Positions 23,556 through 33,125 of a stretch of DNA of 64,000 bases are shown here, piece by piece; the first letter of the stretch is position 1, and each line of letters opens with the position of its first letter. The DNA comes from Pseudomonas sp. 7P_10.2_Bac1 (GTDB taxonomy: Bacteria > Pseudomonadota > Gammaproteobacteria > Pseudomonadales > Pseudomonadaceae), in NCBI RefSeq assembly GCF_025465935.1, contig NZ_JANLNV010000072.1, forward strand, positions 1 through 64,000, read 5' to 3'. Below the pieces are notes generated by a model. It was not told the origin of the DNA, made no database searches, and worked only from the letters and a program-made list of their open reading frames with translations. The position numbers and the translations under genes are program-made.

Positions 23556-24440
23556 TCAGGCAGCGGGCTTGACGCTGTCGTGCCAGATCAATACGCGGCT
23601 GACGCGATTATCTTCGGTGGCGAGGATTTCCAGGCGGTAGTGGCCGATCTTCAGGCACACCATGCTTTCCGGAATGGTTTCCAGCGCTTCGGTAACCAGC
23701 CCGTTGAGGGTTTTCGGGCCATCGCTGGGCAAGTGCCAGCCCAGGCTTTTATTCAGTTCGCGCAGGCTGGCCGCGCCATCCACTACAAAGCGCCCATCGG
23801 GAAGCGGCTCAATGTGGGGGTTGTCGAGGTTTTGCTCGTCCTCGAACTCGCCGACGATCTCTTCAAGAATGTCTTCAAGTGTGACAATGCCGAGCACTTC
23901 GCCATATTCATCGACTACCACGCCGATTCGGCGCTGCTGCTTGTGGAAATTCAGCAACTGCAGGGGGAGCGGGGTGCTTTCCGGGACGAAGTACGGCTCG
24001 TGGCAAACTGCTAGCAAGGCCTCTTTGGTCAAGCTGGCATCCGCCAGCATGTGCTGAATATGGCGGGTGTTAAGGATGGCTTCGACCTGGTTGATGTCGT
24101 TGTGAAACACCGGCAGGCGCGTGCGTTTGGTCAGGCGCAGTTGCTCGATCAGGTCTTCTATCGAGTCATCCAGATTCACGCCTTCTACTTCGCTGCGCGG
24201 GATCAGAATGTCGTTGACGGTAATGTTGTCCAGCGCCTGGATGCCTGACAGCAGGGAAGGGCGGCTGTTGGCCTGCTCGACTTCTCGGGCAGGCACTTCG
24301 CTGGGTGATTGCGGCGGGGCGTCGCGATGCTTTTTGGCGCCAGCCTTGCGCGACGTCTTGCCAATAAAGAACCCTAACCCGAGAAACAGCAGGGCCAATA
24401 CTGCGAGCACTGGACCGTGGGGCAAGCTATCCATATTCAT
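23556..24440 (-). CDS. Short CorC/HlyC-like CBS-domain protein
   Basis: A 294-residue protein with one N-terminal membrane helix (about 10-27). Two CBS domains (about 70-200) and a CorC_HlyC domain (about 210-290) follow. ILIPRSEVEGVNLDDS and GVVVDEYGEVLGIVTLEDIL are typical. The DUF21 four-helix domain of larger relatives is absent. Co/Mg transport is the family label only. It is next to a YpjD-like gene with a 5-bp gap, and that operon is divergent from ffh. Confidence 0.85.
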   Translation of the reverse strand: MNMDSLPHGPVLAVLALLFLGLGFFIGKTSRKAGAKKHRDAPPQSPSEVPAREVEQANSRPSLLSGIQALDNITVNDILIPRSEVEGVNLDDSIEDLIEQLRLTKRTRLPVFHNDINQVEAILNTRHIQHMLADASLTKEALLAVCHEPYFVPESTPLPLQLLNFHKQQRRIGVVVDEYGEVLGIVTLEDILEEIVGEFEDEQNLDNPHIEPLPDGRFVVDGAASLRELNKSLGWHLPSDGPKTLNGLVTEALETIPESMVCLKIGHYRLEILATEDNRVSRVLIWHDSVKPAA

Positions 24441-24445
24441 CGCCG

Positions 24446-25258
24446 TCAGATATGCAGAATGTATTCACGAACCAGTTTGCTGCCAAAGTAGGCCAGCATT
24501 AACAGGCAGAAACCGGCCAGGGTCCAGCGAATGGCTTTGTGCCCGCGCCAGCCGAGGCGATTACGCCCCCACAGCAGTACGCTGAAGACGATCCAGGCCA
24601 GGCAGGCCAGCAGCGTCTTGTGCACCAGATGCTGGGCAAACAGGTTGCCCAGAAATACCCAGCCAGAAATCAGCGACAGTGACAGCAGCGACCAGCCCGC
24701 CCACAGGAAGCCAAACAGCAGGCTTTCCATGGTTTGCAACGGCGGGAAGTTTTTGATCAGGCCCTTGGGATGCTTGTGCTTGAGTTGGTAATTCTGCAAG
24801 GACAACAGCAGCGCCTGGAACACGGCGATCGTGAACATGCCGTAGGCCAGAATCGATAAAAGAATGTGCAGCAGGATGCCCGGCTCTTCATCGACTACCT
24901 GAACGGTACCGGCGGGGGCGAACTGCGACATCAATACCGTGAATATCCCAAGCGGATACAGCAGTAGCAGCAGGTTCTCGACCGGAATGCGTGCACAGGC
25001 CACCAGTGTCACGATAATCACCGCCACGGCAATCAGGCTCGCAGCGCTGAAAAAGTCCAGCTCAAGGCCTGCCGGTGTCAGCAAATGGGTAAAGAGGCTC
25101 GCGGCGTGAGCGATCACGGCAAGAATGCCGAGCGTCACCAATAGGCGTTTGTTGGCCTTGGCGCCCTGGCGCAGGCATTTGCCTTGATAGAAGGTCGCAG
25201 CGGCATACAAGCAAGCGGCGGCGAGGCTGGGTAGCAAGCTGGGTGACAAGGGGAGCAT
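24446..25258 (-). CDS. YpjD-like inner-membrane protein
   Basis: A 270-residue protein with about eight helices, of the CcsA/cytochrome c assembly membrane family known as YpjD/CcsX-like. Conserved HILLSILAYGMFTIAVFQA lies near residue 128. Tryptophans in FLWAGWSLL resemble the family. I chose the ATG at 25258 (MLPLSPSLL), which drops a non-hydrophobic extension. It sits next to ffh in the conserved order, so a cytochrome role is uncertain. Confidence 0.82.
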   Translation of the reverse strand: MLPLSPSLLPSLAAACLYAAATFYQGKCLRQGAKANKRLLVTLGILAVIAHAASLFTHLLTPAGLELDFFSAASLIAVAVIIVTLVACARIPVENLLLLLYPLGIFTVLMSQFAPAGTVQVVDEEPGILLHILLSILAYGMFTIAVFQALLLSLQNYQLKHKHPKGLIKNFPPLQTMESLLFGFLWAGWSLLSLSLISGWVFLGNLFAQHLVHKTLLACLAWIVFSVLLWGRNRLGWRGHKAIRWTLAGFCLLMLAYFGSKLVREYILHI

Positions 25259-25466
25259 AAATCCTGTTAGGCAAGCCCGAAAGGGCTGAGTTTGGCATAC
25301 AACCGGCCGTACACGAAAGACCACATAAGCCGACGGCAAGGTGTCCGCCGCGGCCAGTCTTCGCTATAATCCGCGACCTGCCCACGCCGCAGGCTCGCCG
25401 AGCATCAGTTTTACACGGGCTGGGCCGCAATTACCCCGGTCTACTTTGGGCCTGAAAGGATCGCGC

Positions 25467-26843
25467 ATGTTTGAAAATTTAACCGATCGTCTCTCGCAGA
25501 CGCTGCGCCATGTCACCGGCAAGGCCAAGCTGACCGAAGACAATATTAAAGACACCCTGCGTGAAGTACGCATGGCGCTGCTGGAAGCCGACGTAGCTTT
25601 GCCAGTGGTCAAAGACTTTGTCAGCTCGGTCAAGGAGCGTGCGGTCGGCACAGAAGTGTCGCGCAGCCTGACACCGGGCCAGGCGTTTGTGAAAATCGTC
25701 CAGGCCGAACTCGAAAGCCTGATGGGCGCTGCCAACGAGGACCTGACCCTCAACGTTGCGCCACCTGCCGTGGTCCTGATGGCCGGTTTGCAGGGGGCGG
25801 GTAAAACCACGACGGCTGGCAAGCTGGCGCGCTTCCTTAAAGAGCGCAAAAAGAAAACCGTAATGGTGGTCTCGGCCGACGTATACCGTCCGGCGGCGAT
25901 CAAGCAGCTGGAAACCCTGGCGGGCGAAGTGGGCGTTACGTTCTTCCCGTCCGATATCAGCCAGAAGCCGGTGGCGATTGCGCAAGCCGCTATTAATGAA
26001 GCCAAGCTCAAATTCATCGATGTTGTGATCGTCGACACCGCCGGTCGCCTGCACGTCGATGCTGAGATGATGGCCGAGATCCAGGAGCTGCACGCGGCCG
26101 TCAAACCGGTCGAAACCCTGTTCGTGGTTGATGCCATGACCGGTCAGGACGCGGCCAACACGGCCAAGGCCTTCGGTGATGCGCTGCCGCTGACCGGTGT
26201 GATCCTGACCAAGGTCGACGGTGATGCCCGTGGCGGTGCGGCCCTGTCCGTGCGCTCGATCACTGGCAAGCCGATCAAGTTCATCGGTATGGGCGAGAAG
26301 AGCGACGCGCTCGAGCCGTTCCACCCGGACCGTATCGCTTCGCGCATCCTGGGCATGGGCGACGTGCTCAGCCTGATCGAGCAAGCCGAACAGACGCTCG
26401 ATAAAGACAAAGCCAACAAACTGGCTAAAAAGCTCAAAAAAGGTAAGGGCTTCGACCTCGAAGACTTCCGCGACCAACTGCAACAGATGAAGAACATGGG
26501 CGGCCTTGGCGGCCTCATGGACAAACTGCCGAACATGGGCGGTGTGAATCTGGCGCAAATGGGCAATGCCCAGGGCGCCGCTGAAAAGCAGTTCAAGCAA
26601 ATGGAAGCCATCATCAACTCCATGACTCCGGCCGAGCGTCGTGACCCTGACCTGATCAGCGGTTCGCGCAAGCGTCGTATTGCCATGGGTTCCGGTACTC
26701 AGGTGCAGGACATCGGCCGCTTGATCAAGCAGCACAAGCAGATGCAAAAGATGATGAAGAAGTTTTCGGCAAAAGGCGGAATGGCCAAAATGATGCGCGG
26801 CATGGGCTCGATGTTGCCCGGCGGCGGCATGCCAAAAATGTAA
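25467..26843 (+). CDS. ffh: Signal recognition particle protein
   Basis: A 458-residue SRP54-type GTPase that binds signal sequences with 4.5S RNA. The N domain (about 1-85), G domain with GLQGAGKTTTAGKLA and DTAGRLHVD, and a methionine-rich M domain (about 300-458) are all present. I chose the ATG at 25467 (MFENLTDRLSQ), with AAAGGA 8 bp upstream. Length matches the family. Confidence 0.97.
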   Translation: MFENLTDRLSQTLRHVTGKAKLTEDNIKDTLREVRMALLEADVALPVVKDFVSSVKERAVGTEVSRSLTPGQAFVKIVQAELESLMGAANEDLTLNVAPPAVVLMAGLQGAGKTTTAGKLARFLKERKKKTVMVVSADVYRPAAIKQLETLAGEVGVTFFPSDISQKPVAIAQAAINEAKLKFIDVVIVDTAGRLHVDAEMMAEIQELHAAVKPVETLFVVDAMTGQDAANTAKAFGDALPLTGVILTKVDGDARGGAALSVRSITGKPIKFIGMGEKSDALEPFHPDRIASRILGMGDVLSLIEQAEQTLDKDKANKLAKKLKKGKGFDLEDFRDQLQQMKNMGGLGGLMDKLPNMGGVNLAQMGNAQGAAEKQFKQMEAIINSMTPAERRDPDLISGSRKRRIAMGSGTQVQDIGRLIKQHKQMQKMMKKFSAKGGMAKMMRGMGSMLPGGGMPKM

Positions 26844-26845
26844 AT

Positions 26846-26874
26846 TACCCGCCCGCACGCTTGCGTGCGGGTAA
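26846..26874 (+). terminator. Hairpin after ffh
   Basis: CCCGCACGC pairs with GCGTGCGGG around TT. There is no T-run after the stem, so it may only pause transcription. Confidence 0.45.
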
Positions 26875-26992
26875 CTCGCAGCCTTGCGAGACACCTGGCA
26901 AACCCGTGTTATGCGGGAGCCAATCTGTCGCCATTCGTGGCGGCCTTATAGCAAATCTGCATGGCAGGTCCATAGGCGCCTGAAAAAGACAT

Positions 26993-27020
26993 TTGCAAAA
27001 GTCCGGATATTCCTTAGAAT
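26993..27020 (+). promoter_or_regulatory. Likely rpsP promoter
   Basis: TTGCAA and TAGAAT with a 16-bp spacer, 73 bp before the rpsP ATG. Spacing and boxes fit a sigma-70 promoter. Deduced from the sequence only. Confidence 0.6.
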
Positions 27021-27092
27021 ATGCGGCCTTTCGGGCACCCATGCCCGCTGTGCATTTAGATTTGCAGCACCGACTACAGGAACGATGTTCAC

Positions 27093-27344
27093 ATGCTAAC
27101 AATCCGTCTTGCCCTTGGCGGCTCCAAAAAGCGCCCGTTTTACCACTTGACCGTTACCGACAGCCGTAACCCACGTGACGGTTCTCACAAGGAACAAATT
27201 GGCTTCTTCAACCCGGTTGCCCGTGGTCAGGAAGTTCGTTTCTCCGTTAAAGAAGACCGCCTCGCTTACTGGTTGAGCGTTGGTGCACAAATGTCTGAGC
27301 GCGTTGCTCAGCTTGTGAAGGTCAATGCCAAGGCTGCGGCCTGA
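27093..27344 (+). CDS. rpsP: Ribosomal protein bS16
   Basis: An 83-residue small-subunit protein with the bS16 opening [19 protein letters not shown]. It is first of rpsP-rimM-trmD-rplS, the conserved operon. The stop is 5 bp before rimM. Confidence 0.97.
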   Translation: MLTIRLALGGSKKRPFYHLTVTDSRNPRDGSHKEQIGFFNPVARGQEVRFSVKEDRLAYWLSVGAQMSERVAQLVKVNAKAAA

Positions 27345-27349
27345 GCAAT

Positions 27350-27889
27350 ATGAGCGTGACGCCAGAAGTTGCTGATGATTTGATCGTTATCGGCAAGATT
27401 TTTTCGATTCATGGCGTTCGCGGCGAAGTGAAGGTGTACTCCTTTACGGATCCAATTGACAACCTGCTGGATTACAAAAAAGTCACGCTTCGGCGTGGTG
27501 CTGATGTACGGCAGGCAGAGCTGGTCAGTGGTCGTTCCCAGAACGACAAGTTTCTGGTTGTGAAGATCAAGGGTCTCGATGACCGTGATGAAGCAGGTCT
27601 TCTTCGCGAATTCGAAATCTGCGTGCCACGCAGCCTGTTTCCTGAACTGACCGACGGCGAGTACTACTGGTACCAGCTGGAAGGCCTCAAGGTCATCGAC
27701 ACAGAAGGGCAATTGCTCGGAAAGATCGATCACCTGCTAGAGACTGGCTCTAACGATGTGATGTACGTCAAACCTTGCCCTGGTAGCCTGGATGACCGTG
27801 ATCGCTTGTTGCCCTATACGGAGCAATGCGTGTTGAACGTCGACCTGGAAGCCGGCGAGATGAAGGTGGATTGGGATGCGGACTTCTAA
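27350..27889 (+). CDS. rimM: Ribosome maturation factor RimM
   Basis: A 179-residue 16S maturation factor that binds protein uS19. The N-terminal barrel has [20 protein letters not shown] and the C-terminal PRC barrel follows from about residue 95, ending in [17 protein letters not shown]. Its stop is 2 bp before the trmD GTG. Confidence 0.95.
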   Translation: MSVTPEVADDLIVIGKIFSIHGVRGEVKVYSFTDPIDNLLDYKKVTLRRGADVRQAELVSGRSQNDKFLVVKIKGLDDRDEAGLLREFEICVPRSLFPELTDGEYYWYQLEGLKVIDTEGQLLGKIDHLLETGSNDVMYVKPCPGSLDDRDRLLPYTEQCVLNVDLEAGEMKVDWDADF

Positions 27890-27891
27890 GC

Positions 27892-28644
27892 GTGGCTAAA
27901 TTACGCGTAGAAGTGATCAGTTTGTTTCCCGAAATGTTTTCCGCCATCAGCGACTATGGCATCACCAGTCGCGCGGTGAAACAAGGGCTCTTGCAGCTCA
28001 CCTGTTGGAATCCGCGGGACTACACAACAGACCGGCATCACACTGTGGATGATCGCCCATTTGGCGGTGGTCCGGGCATGGTGATGAAGATCAAGCCTCT
28101 GGAAGATGCGCTGGTTCAGGCCAGAGAAGCAGCCGGAGAGGCGGCGAAGGTGATTTACCTGTCGCCCCAAGGCCGCCAGCTGAAACAGTCGGCGGTACGC
28201 GAACTGGCGAATGAGGAAGCATTAATCCTTATTGCAGGTCGTTATGAAGGCATTGACGAGCGTTTTATAGACGCTTATGTCGATGAAGAGTGGTCGATTG
28301 GTGACTATGTACTCTCCGGTGGTGAACTGCCGGCGATGGTTCTGATTGATGCGGTTACACGACTGCTGCCCGGAGCTTTAGGGCATGTGGACTCCGCGGA
28401 GGAAGACTCCTTCACGGACGGTCTGCTGGATTGCCCGCACTACACCCGACCGGAGGTGTATGCGGATCAGCGTGTTCCCGACGTATTGCTAAGTGGCAAT
28501 CATGCACACATCCGGCGTTGGCGTTTACAGCAGTCCCTTGGGCGGACCTATGAACGACGCGCCGATCTTCTGGAAAGCCGCTCGCTTTCTGGAGAAGAGA
28601 AGAAGCTGCTTGAGGAATATATCCGCGAGCGGGACGATAGTTAA
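27892..28644 (+). CDS. trmD: tRNA (guanine-N1-)-methyltransferase
   Basis: A 250-residue SPOUT methyltransferase that makes m1G37 in tRNAs. The start is [16 protein letters not shown] from GTG at 27892, because the longer in-frame start would overlap rimM by about 60 bp. Knot-region motifs [10 protein letters not shown] and [14 protein letters not shown] are present. Confidence 0.96.
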   Translation: MAKLRVEVISLFPEMFSAISDYGITSRAVKQGLLQLTCWNPRDYTTDRHHTVDDRPFGGGPGMVMKIKPLEDALVQAREAAGEAAKVIYLSPQGRQLKQSAVRELANEEALILIAGRYEGIDERFIDAYVDEEWSIGDYVLSGGELPAMVLIDAVTRLLPGALGHVDSAEEDSFTDGLLDCPHYTRPEVYADQRVPDVLLSGNHAHIRRWRLQQSLGRTYERRADLLESRSLSGEEKKLLEEYIRERDDS

Positions 28645-28690
28645 CAACGTATCGATGGTAGATCCAGACGATCTACCTTAGGAGCACAGC

Positions 28691-29041
28691 ATGACTAACA
28701 AAATCATCCTTGCACTCGAAGCAGAGCAGATGACCAAAGAGATCCCTACCTTTGCCCCGGGCGACACCATTGTCGTTCAGGTGAAAGTGAAGGAAGGCGA
28801 CCGTTCGCGTCTGCAAGCTTTCGAAGGTGTAGTGATTGCCAAGCGTAACCGTGGCGTGAACAGTGCTTTCACTGTTCGTAAAATCTCCAACGGTGTTGGC
28901 GTAGAGCGTACTTTCCAGACCTACAGCCCGCAAATCGACAGCATGGCTGTGAAGCGTCGCGGTGACGTTCGTAAAGCCAAGCTGTACTACCTGCGTGACC
29001 TGTCCGGTAAAGCAGCTCGCATCAAGGAAAAACTGGCTTAA
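28691..29041 (+). CDS. rplS: Ribosomal protein bL19
   Basis: A 116-residue large-subunit protein at the 30S/50S interface. The segment [20 protein letters not shown] and the ending [17 protein letters not shown] fit the family. Last gene of the operon before a strong terminator. Confidence 0.97.
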
Positions 29042-29060
29042 GTCCAGCTTCCCGATGCAG

Positions 29061-29088
29061 AAAAAAGCAGCCTTCGGGCTGCTTTTTT
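29061..29088 (+). terminator. Terminator after rplS
   Basis: AAAAAAGCAGCC and GGCTGCTTTTTT pair around a TTCG tetraloop. Strong intrinsic terminator for the rpsP operon. Confidence 0.92.
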
Positions 29089-29136
29089 GTTGCCTGAAAT
29101 TTGTCAGACCTTTGTCCAGTTGTAGGTAGTAAAAGC

Positions 29137-29547
29137 ATGACTTTGCGTGAGCAAGAGATTCAACGTCGTACCGAGTTATCCGTTACCCGCATTACCAAAG
29201 CGGTATTCCCTTCTACCACCAACCACCACAACACCTTGTTTGGCGGCACGGCGCTGGCCTGGATGGACGAAGTCTCGTTCATCGCCGCGACCCGTTTCTG
29301 CCGCTTGCCGTTGGTGACCGTTTCGACCGACCGTATCGACTTCAACCACCCGATTGCGGCGGGTTCAATTGTGGAATTGATTGGGCGTGTGGTGAAAGTC
29401 GGCAACACCAGCCTCAAGGTTGAAGTTGAAGTGTATGTCGAGAGCATGAGCTGTGATGGGCGTGAGCTGGCGATCCAGGGCCTGTTCAGTTTTGTAGCGA
29501 TTGATGACGACAAGCGCCCGGTGCCGGTCCTGCCAGGGTTTGCGTGA
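29137..29547 (+). CDS. Hotdog acyl-CoA thioesterase (YciA-like)
   Basis: A 136-residue single hotdog domain. Characteristic features are HHNTLFGGTALAWMDEVSFI with the catalytic aspartate region, and the segment VTVSTDRIDFNHPIAAGSIV. It hydrolyses acyl-CoA esters. Exact chain preference is unknown. I chose the ATG at 29137 because it gives the usual N terminus. The spacer to xerD (29548-29744) has nothing I recognise. Confidence 0.88.
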   Translation: MTLREQEIQRRTELSVTRITKAVFPSTTNHHNTLFGGTALAWMDEVSFIAATRFCRLPLVTVSTDRIDFNHPIAAGSIVELIGRVVKVGNTSLKVEVEVYVESMSCDGRELAIQGLFSFVAIDDDKRPVPVLPGFA

Positions 29548-29744
29548 CAGGCAGAGCGAGCTGTCTACTCAGAACAGCACAAAACATGATCATCTCCCAA
29601 TCAGTGCCTTTTCCTGGTGGGGGAGTGCAAGGTCGCCCATGAAAACTGATGGTTTATCACGTCAGCGTCCTATGAAAGACTACGGTCGATTTTCCACTTC
29701 CCATTAATTGATGCATGCGCGTAAGCCGTGCTGTACGAGTGCCA

Positions 29745-30641
29745 ATGCCTGCCATCGACAATCCGCTTATCGATCGCTTTCTGGACGCCTTGTGGCTGGA
29801 GAAAGGTTTATCGGACAACACCCGGGATGCTTATCGCAGTGATCTGGCGTTATTCAATGGCTGGTTGCAGGAGCGAGGCATTGAATTGATCAATGCCGGG
29901 CGCGAGTTGATCCTGGATCATCTGGCCTGGCGTCTCGAACAGGCCTATAAACCGCGTTCAACGGCGCGCTTTTTGTCCGGCGCGCGTGGTTTTTATCGCT
30001 ATTTGCTGCGTGAAAAGCTCATAGCCGTCGACCCGACCTTGCAGGTCGACATGCCGCAGTTAGGCAGGCCGTTGCCCAAATCGTTGTCAGAAGCCGACGT
30101 TGAGGCCTTGCTCGCCGCGCCTGACTTGAGTGAAGCCATCGGTCAGCGCGATCGTGCCATGCTGGAAGTGCTCTATGCCTGCGGCTTGCGCGTGACCGAG
30201 CTGGTCAGCCTGACCTTGGAACAAGTCAACTTGCGTCAAGGCGTACTTCGGGTGATGGGCAAGGGCAGCAAGGAGCGCTTGGTGCCGATGGGCGAAGAAG
30301 CGATTGTCTGGGTTGAACGCTACCTGCGCGATGGCCGGGCAGAGCTGTTGAACGGCCGCCCCAGTGATGTGTTGTTTCCCAGCCAGCGTGGTGAACAGAT
30401 GACGCGCCAGACCTTCTGGCACCGGATCAAGCACCAGGCCATGGTGGCCGGGATCGAGAAGTCACTGTCCCCCCACACCTTGCGCCATGCGTTCGCCACC
30501 CATTTGCTCAACCATGGCGCGGATTTGCGCGTGGTGCAGATGCTGCTGGGGCATAGCGATCTGTCTACGACCCAGATTTACACCCATGTGGCCCGGGCGC
30601 GTTTGCAAGACCTGCATGCCCAGCATCATCCGCGGGGCTAG
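29745..30641 (+). CDS. xerD: Tyrosine recombinase XerD
   Basis: A 298-residue site-specific recombinase that resolves chromosome dimers at dif with XerC. The SAM-like N domain is about 1-95. The catalytic residues are visible: Arg in CGLRVTEL, HTLRH and GHSDLSTTQIYTH with the nucleophile Tyr. I chose the ATG at 29745 (MPAIDNPLIDRF), which fits the family; the ATG-like start at 29715 adds ten residues. Length is exactly typical. Confidence 0.96.
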   Translation: MPAIDNPLIDRFLDALWLEKGLSDNTRDAYRSDLALFNGWLQERGIELINAGRELILDHLAWRLEQAYKPRSTARFLSGARGFYRYLLREKLIAVDPTLQVDMPQLGRPLPKSLSEADVEALLAAPDLSEAIGQRDRAMLEVLYACGLRVTELVSLTLEQVNLRQGVLRVMGKGSKERLVPMGEEAIVWVERYLRDGRAELLNGRPSDVLFPSQRGEQMTRQTFWHRIKHQAMVAGIEKSLSPHTLRHAFATHLLNHGADLRVVQMLLGHSDLSTTQIYTHVARARLQDLHAQHHPRG

Positions 30642-30845
30642 GGGCTTTCTCCCCTTTGGGGCGCGTGTAGAGTTTAGCCAGTGACGCGGCTTGTAATGAA
30701 ACGGGAACAGGCCCAGTGCGTCAGTTGGGCGTCGGTCATACGGGCCATCTGTGGTAGGCTTTGCCGGTTTCGAAAGCGAGCCGCCAAAACCCGTTTTTAC
30801 ACCGTGTTATCAGGCTTGGCCGTTTGTCCGCCTTCAGGAGTTCCC

Positions 30846-31577
30846 ATGCGCGTGACCCAGATTTTCGCCGCCGCAGCCATTGCGTTGGTCAGTACCTTTT
30901 CATTCGCCGACACCGGCGCCGAACAAGCCATTCGCAAGAGCCTTGATACGCTGCAACTGGATGTTCCGGTCGAGAGCATCAGCGCAAGCCCGATGGCGGG
31001 CCTGTATGAAGTCAAGCTCAAAGGCAGCCGCGTTCTGTATGCCAGCGCCGATGGCCAGTTCATCGTTCAGGGCTACATGTTTCAGCTCAAGGATGGCAAG
31101 CCGGTCAACCTGACCGAGAAAGCCGAGCGCGAAGGCGTTGCCAAGTTGATCAACGGCATCCCGGTGGCAGAAACCGTCGTTTACCCTGCCATTGGTGAAA
31201 CCAAGTCGCATATCACGGTGTTTACCGACACCACGTGCCCGTATTGCCATAAATTGCACGGCGAAATCCCTGAATTGAACAAAATGGGGATCGAAGTGCG
31301 CTATGTTGCGTTCCCGCGCCAGGGCCTTGGCTCGCCGGGTGACCAACAGTTGCAGGCCGTCTGGTGTTCCGCGGACAAGAAAAGCGCCATGGACAAGATG
31401 ACCGACGGCAAAACCGTCAACGCACCGAAATGCGCCAACCCGGTTGCCAAGCAATTTGCCCTAGGGCAGTCGATCGGGGTCAACGGTACACCGGCTATCG
31501 TGCTTGCCGATGGTCAGGTGATTCCGGGTTATCAGCCTGCTGCGCAGGTTGGCAAGCTGGCACTCAGTGTTAAATAA
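30846..31577 (+). CDS. dsbC: Disulfide isomerase DsbC
   Basis: A 243-residue periplasmic isomerase and chaperone that rearranges wrong disulfides. Signal peptide about 1-21 (cut after FSFA). The N-terminal dimerisation domain is about 25-80, and the thioredoxin-fold active site is CPYC at 131-134. A second cysteine pair lies in VWCSADK and APKCANP. I chose the ATG at 30846 because the longer frame lacks a signal peptide. xerD-dsbC-hom-thrC is the common order in pseudomonads. Confidence 0.96.
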   Translation: MRVTQIFAAAAIALVSTFSFADTGAEQAIRKSLDTLQLDVPVESISASPMAGLYEVKLKGSRVLYASADGQFIVQGYMFQLKDGKPVNLTEKAEREGVAKLINGIPVAETVVYPAIGETKSHITVFTDTTCPYCHKLHGEIPELNKMGIEVRYVAFPRQGLGSPGDQQLQAVWCSADKKSAMDKMTDGKTVNAPKCANPVAKQFALGQSIGVNGTPAIVLADGQVIPGYQPAAQVGKLALSVK

Positions 31578-31584
31578 TCCTGTG

Positions 31585-31701
31585 TCGTTACGCTAAGCCG
31601 GTAACGATCATGGTCGGGCAATTCAACTGCCCGGCTATTAATAGAGAACCGTGGTTGTCCACGGTTGTTTTCCACGGCCGACCTTGAGTCGGCCGTTTTA
31701 T
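31585..31701 (+). promoter_or_regulatory. Structured hom leader with four hairpins
   Basis: Four perfect inverted repeats in 112 bp between dsbC and hom: TCGTTAC/GTAACGA (31585-31607), CGGGCA/TGCCCG (31615-31633), AACCGTGG/CCACGGTT (31647-31666) and ACGGCCGAC/GTCGGCCGT (31674-31696). The last is followed by TTTAT and then GGGGAG and the hom GTG. CCGTGG at 31649-31654 could pair with CCACGG at 31659 or at 31672, the second choice breaking the last stem. No known riboswitch class was recognised. Confidence 0.6.
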
Positions 31702-31713
31702 GGGGAGTTCAGC

Positions 31714-33018
31714 GTGAATCCGGTCAAAGTAGGTATCTGTGGGCTCGGGACCGTCGGTGGCGGTACCTTTAACGTACTTAAGCGTAACGCCGAGGAGATT
31801 GCCCGTCGTGCCGGGCGTGGCATCCAGGTTGCGCAAATTGCTCTGCGTACGCCAAACCCTCAGTGCGACATTACCGGTACCCCCATTACCAACGATGTTT
31901 TCGCTGTTGCCACCAACCCTGAAATTGACATCGTTATCGAGTTGATTGGTGGTTACACCATCGCCCGTGAACTGGTGCTCAAAGCCATTGAAAACGGAAA
32001 GCACGTGGTCACCGCCAACAAGGCGCTGATTGCTGTGCACGGTAACGAGATCTTCGCCAAGGCCCAGGAAAAGGGCGTGATCGTGGCGTTCGAAGCCGCT
32101 GTTGCAGGCGGTATCCCGGTGATCAAGGCCATTCGTGAAGGCCTGTCGGCCAACCGTATCAACTGGGTAGCGGGCATCATCAACGGCACCGGTAACTTTA
32201 TCCTCACCGAAATGCGCGAGAAGGGCCGTACGTTTGAAGACGTGCTGGCTGAAGCGCAAGCCCTGGGCTATGCCGAAGCCGACCCGACCTTCGACGTTGA
32301 AGGTATCGATGCAGCTCACAAACTGACGATTCTGGCGTCGATCGCCTTCGGTATTCCTTTGCAATTCGACAAGGCCTACACCGAAGGCATCACGAAGCTG
32401 ACCACCGCTGACGTGAACTACGCCGAAGCCCTGGGCTATCGCATCAAGCACCTGGGTGTTGCACGCAGCACGGCTAGCGGCATTGAGTTGCGGGTGCACC
32501 CGACCCTGATCCCGGCTGACCGTCTGATCGCCAACGTCAATGGCGTGATGAACGCTGTGATGGTCAATGGCGATGCAGCAGGTTCAACTCTGTTCTACGG
32601 TGCTGGCGCCGGCATGGAACCGACAGCGTCCTCGGTGGTTGCTGACCTGGTCGACGTAGTTCGGGCCATGACCTCCGACCCTGAAAACCGCGTCCCGCAC
32701 CTGGCCTTCCAGCCGGACTCGCTGTCGGCTCACCCGATCCTGCCGATCGAGGCCTGTGAAAGTGCTTATTACCTGCGCATCCAGGCCAAGGACCATCCGG
32801 GCGTCCTGGCTCAAGTGGCCAGCATCCTGTCGGAGCGCGGTATCAACATCGAGTCGATCATGCAGAAAGAAGCCGAAGAGCATGACGGTCTGGTGCCAAT
32901 GATTTTGCTGACTCACCGTGTTATCGAGCAGCACATCAATGACGCCATCACTGCGCTTGAAGCGTTGCAAGGCGTTGTGGGTCCAGTCGTTCGCATCCGC
33001 GTAGAAAGTCTTAATTAA
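31714..33018 (+). CDS. hom: Homoserine dehydrogenase
   Basis: A 434-residue NAD(P)-dependent enzyme that reduces aspartate semialdehyde to homoserine, on the route to threonine and methionine. The nucleotide-binding loop is VGICGLGTVGGGTF near the start, followed by VVTANKALIA and the conserved EAAVAGGIPVI. A C-terminal ACT domain (about 350-430) suggests threonine feedback. I chose the GTG at 31714, with GGGGAG upstream. thrC follows about 107 bp later. Confidence 0.96.
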   Translation: MNPVKVGICGLGTVGGGTFNVLKRNAEEIARRAGRGIQVAQIALRTPNPQCDITGTPITNDVFAVATNPEIDIVIELIGGYTIARELVLKAIENGKHVVTANKALIAVHGNEIFAKAQEKGVIVAFEAAVAGGIPVIKAIREGLSANRINWVAGIINGTGNFILTEMREKGRTFEDVLAEAQALGYAEADPTFDVEGIDAAHKLTILASIAFGIPLQFDKAYTEGITKLTTADVNYAEALGYRIKHLGVARSTASGIELRVHPTLIPADRLIANVNGVMNAVMVNGDAAGSTLFYGAGAGMEPTASSVVADLVDVVRAMTSDPENRVPHLAFQPDSLSAHPILPIEACESAYYLRIQAKDHPGVLAQVASILSERGINIESIMQKEAEEHDGLVPMILLTHRVIEQHINDAITALEALQGVVGPVVRIRVESLN

Positions 33019-33125
33019 TGAAGCAGCGGCAAGCTTCACGCGCAAACTGCAAGTCAAAAGCCACTCTGCCTTTACTTGCCGCTTGCCACTGAACGGCTTG
33101 CCGCTCAAACCGAAGGTTTGCACCC

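Noticed and set aside
31610..31687. A 25-codon leader peptide before hom (ATG 31610)
   Set aside because: No run of Thr, Ile or Met codons and no good ribosome site, so classic peptide-based attenuation is not supported.
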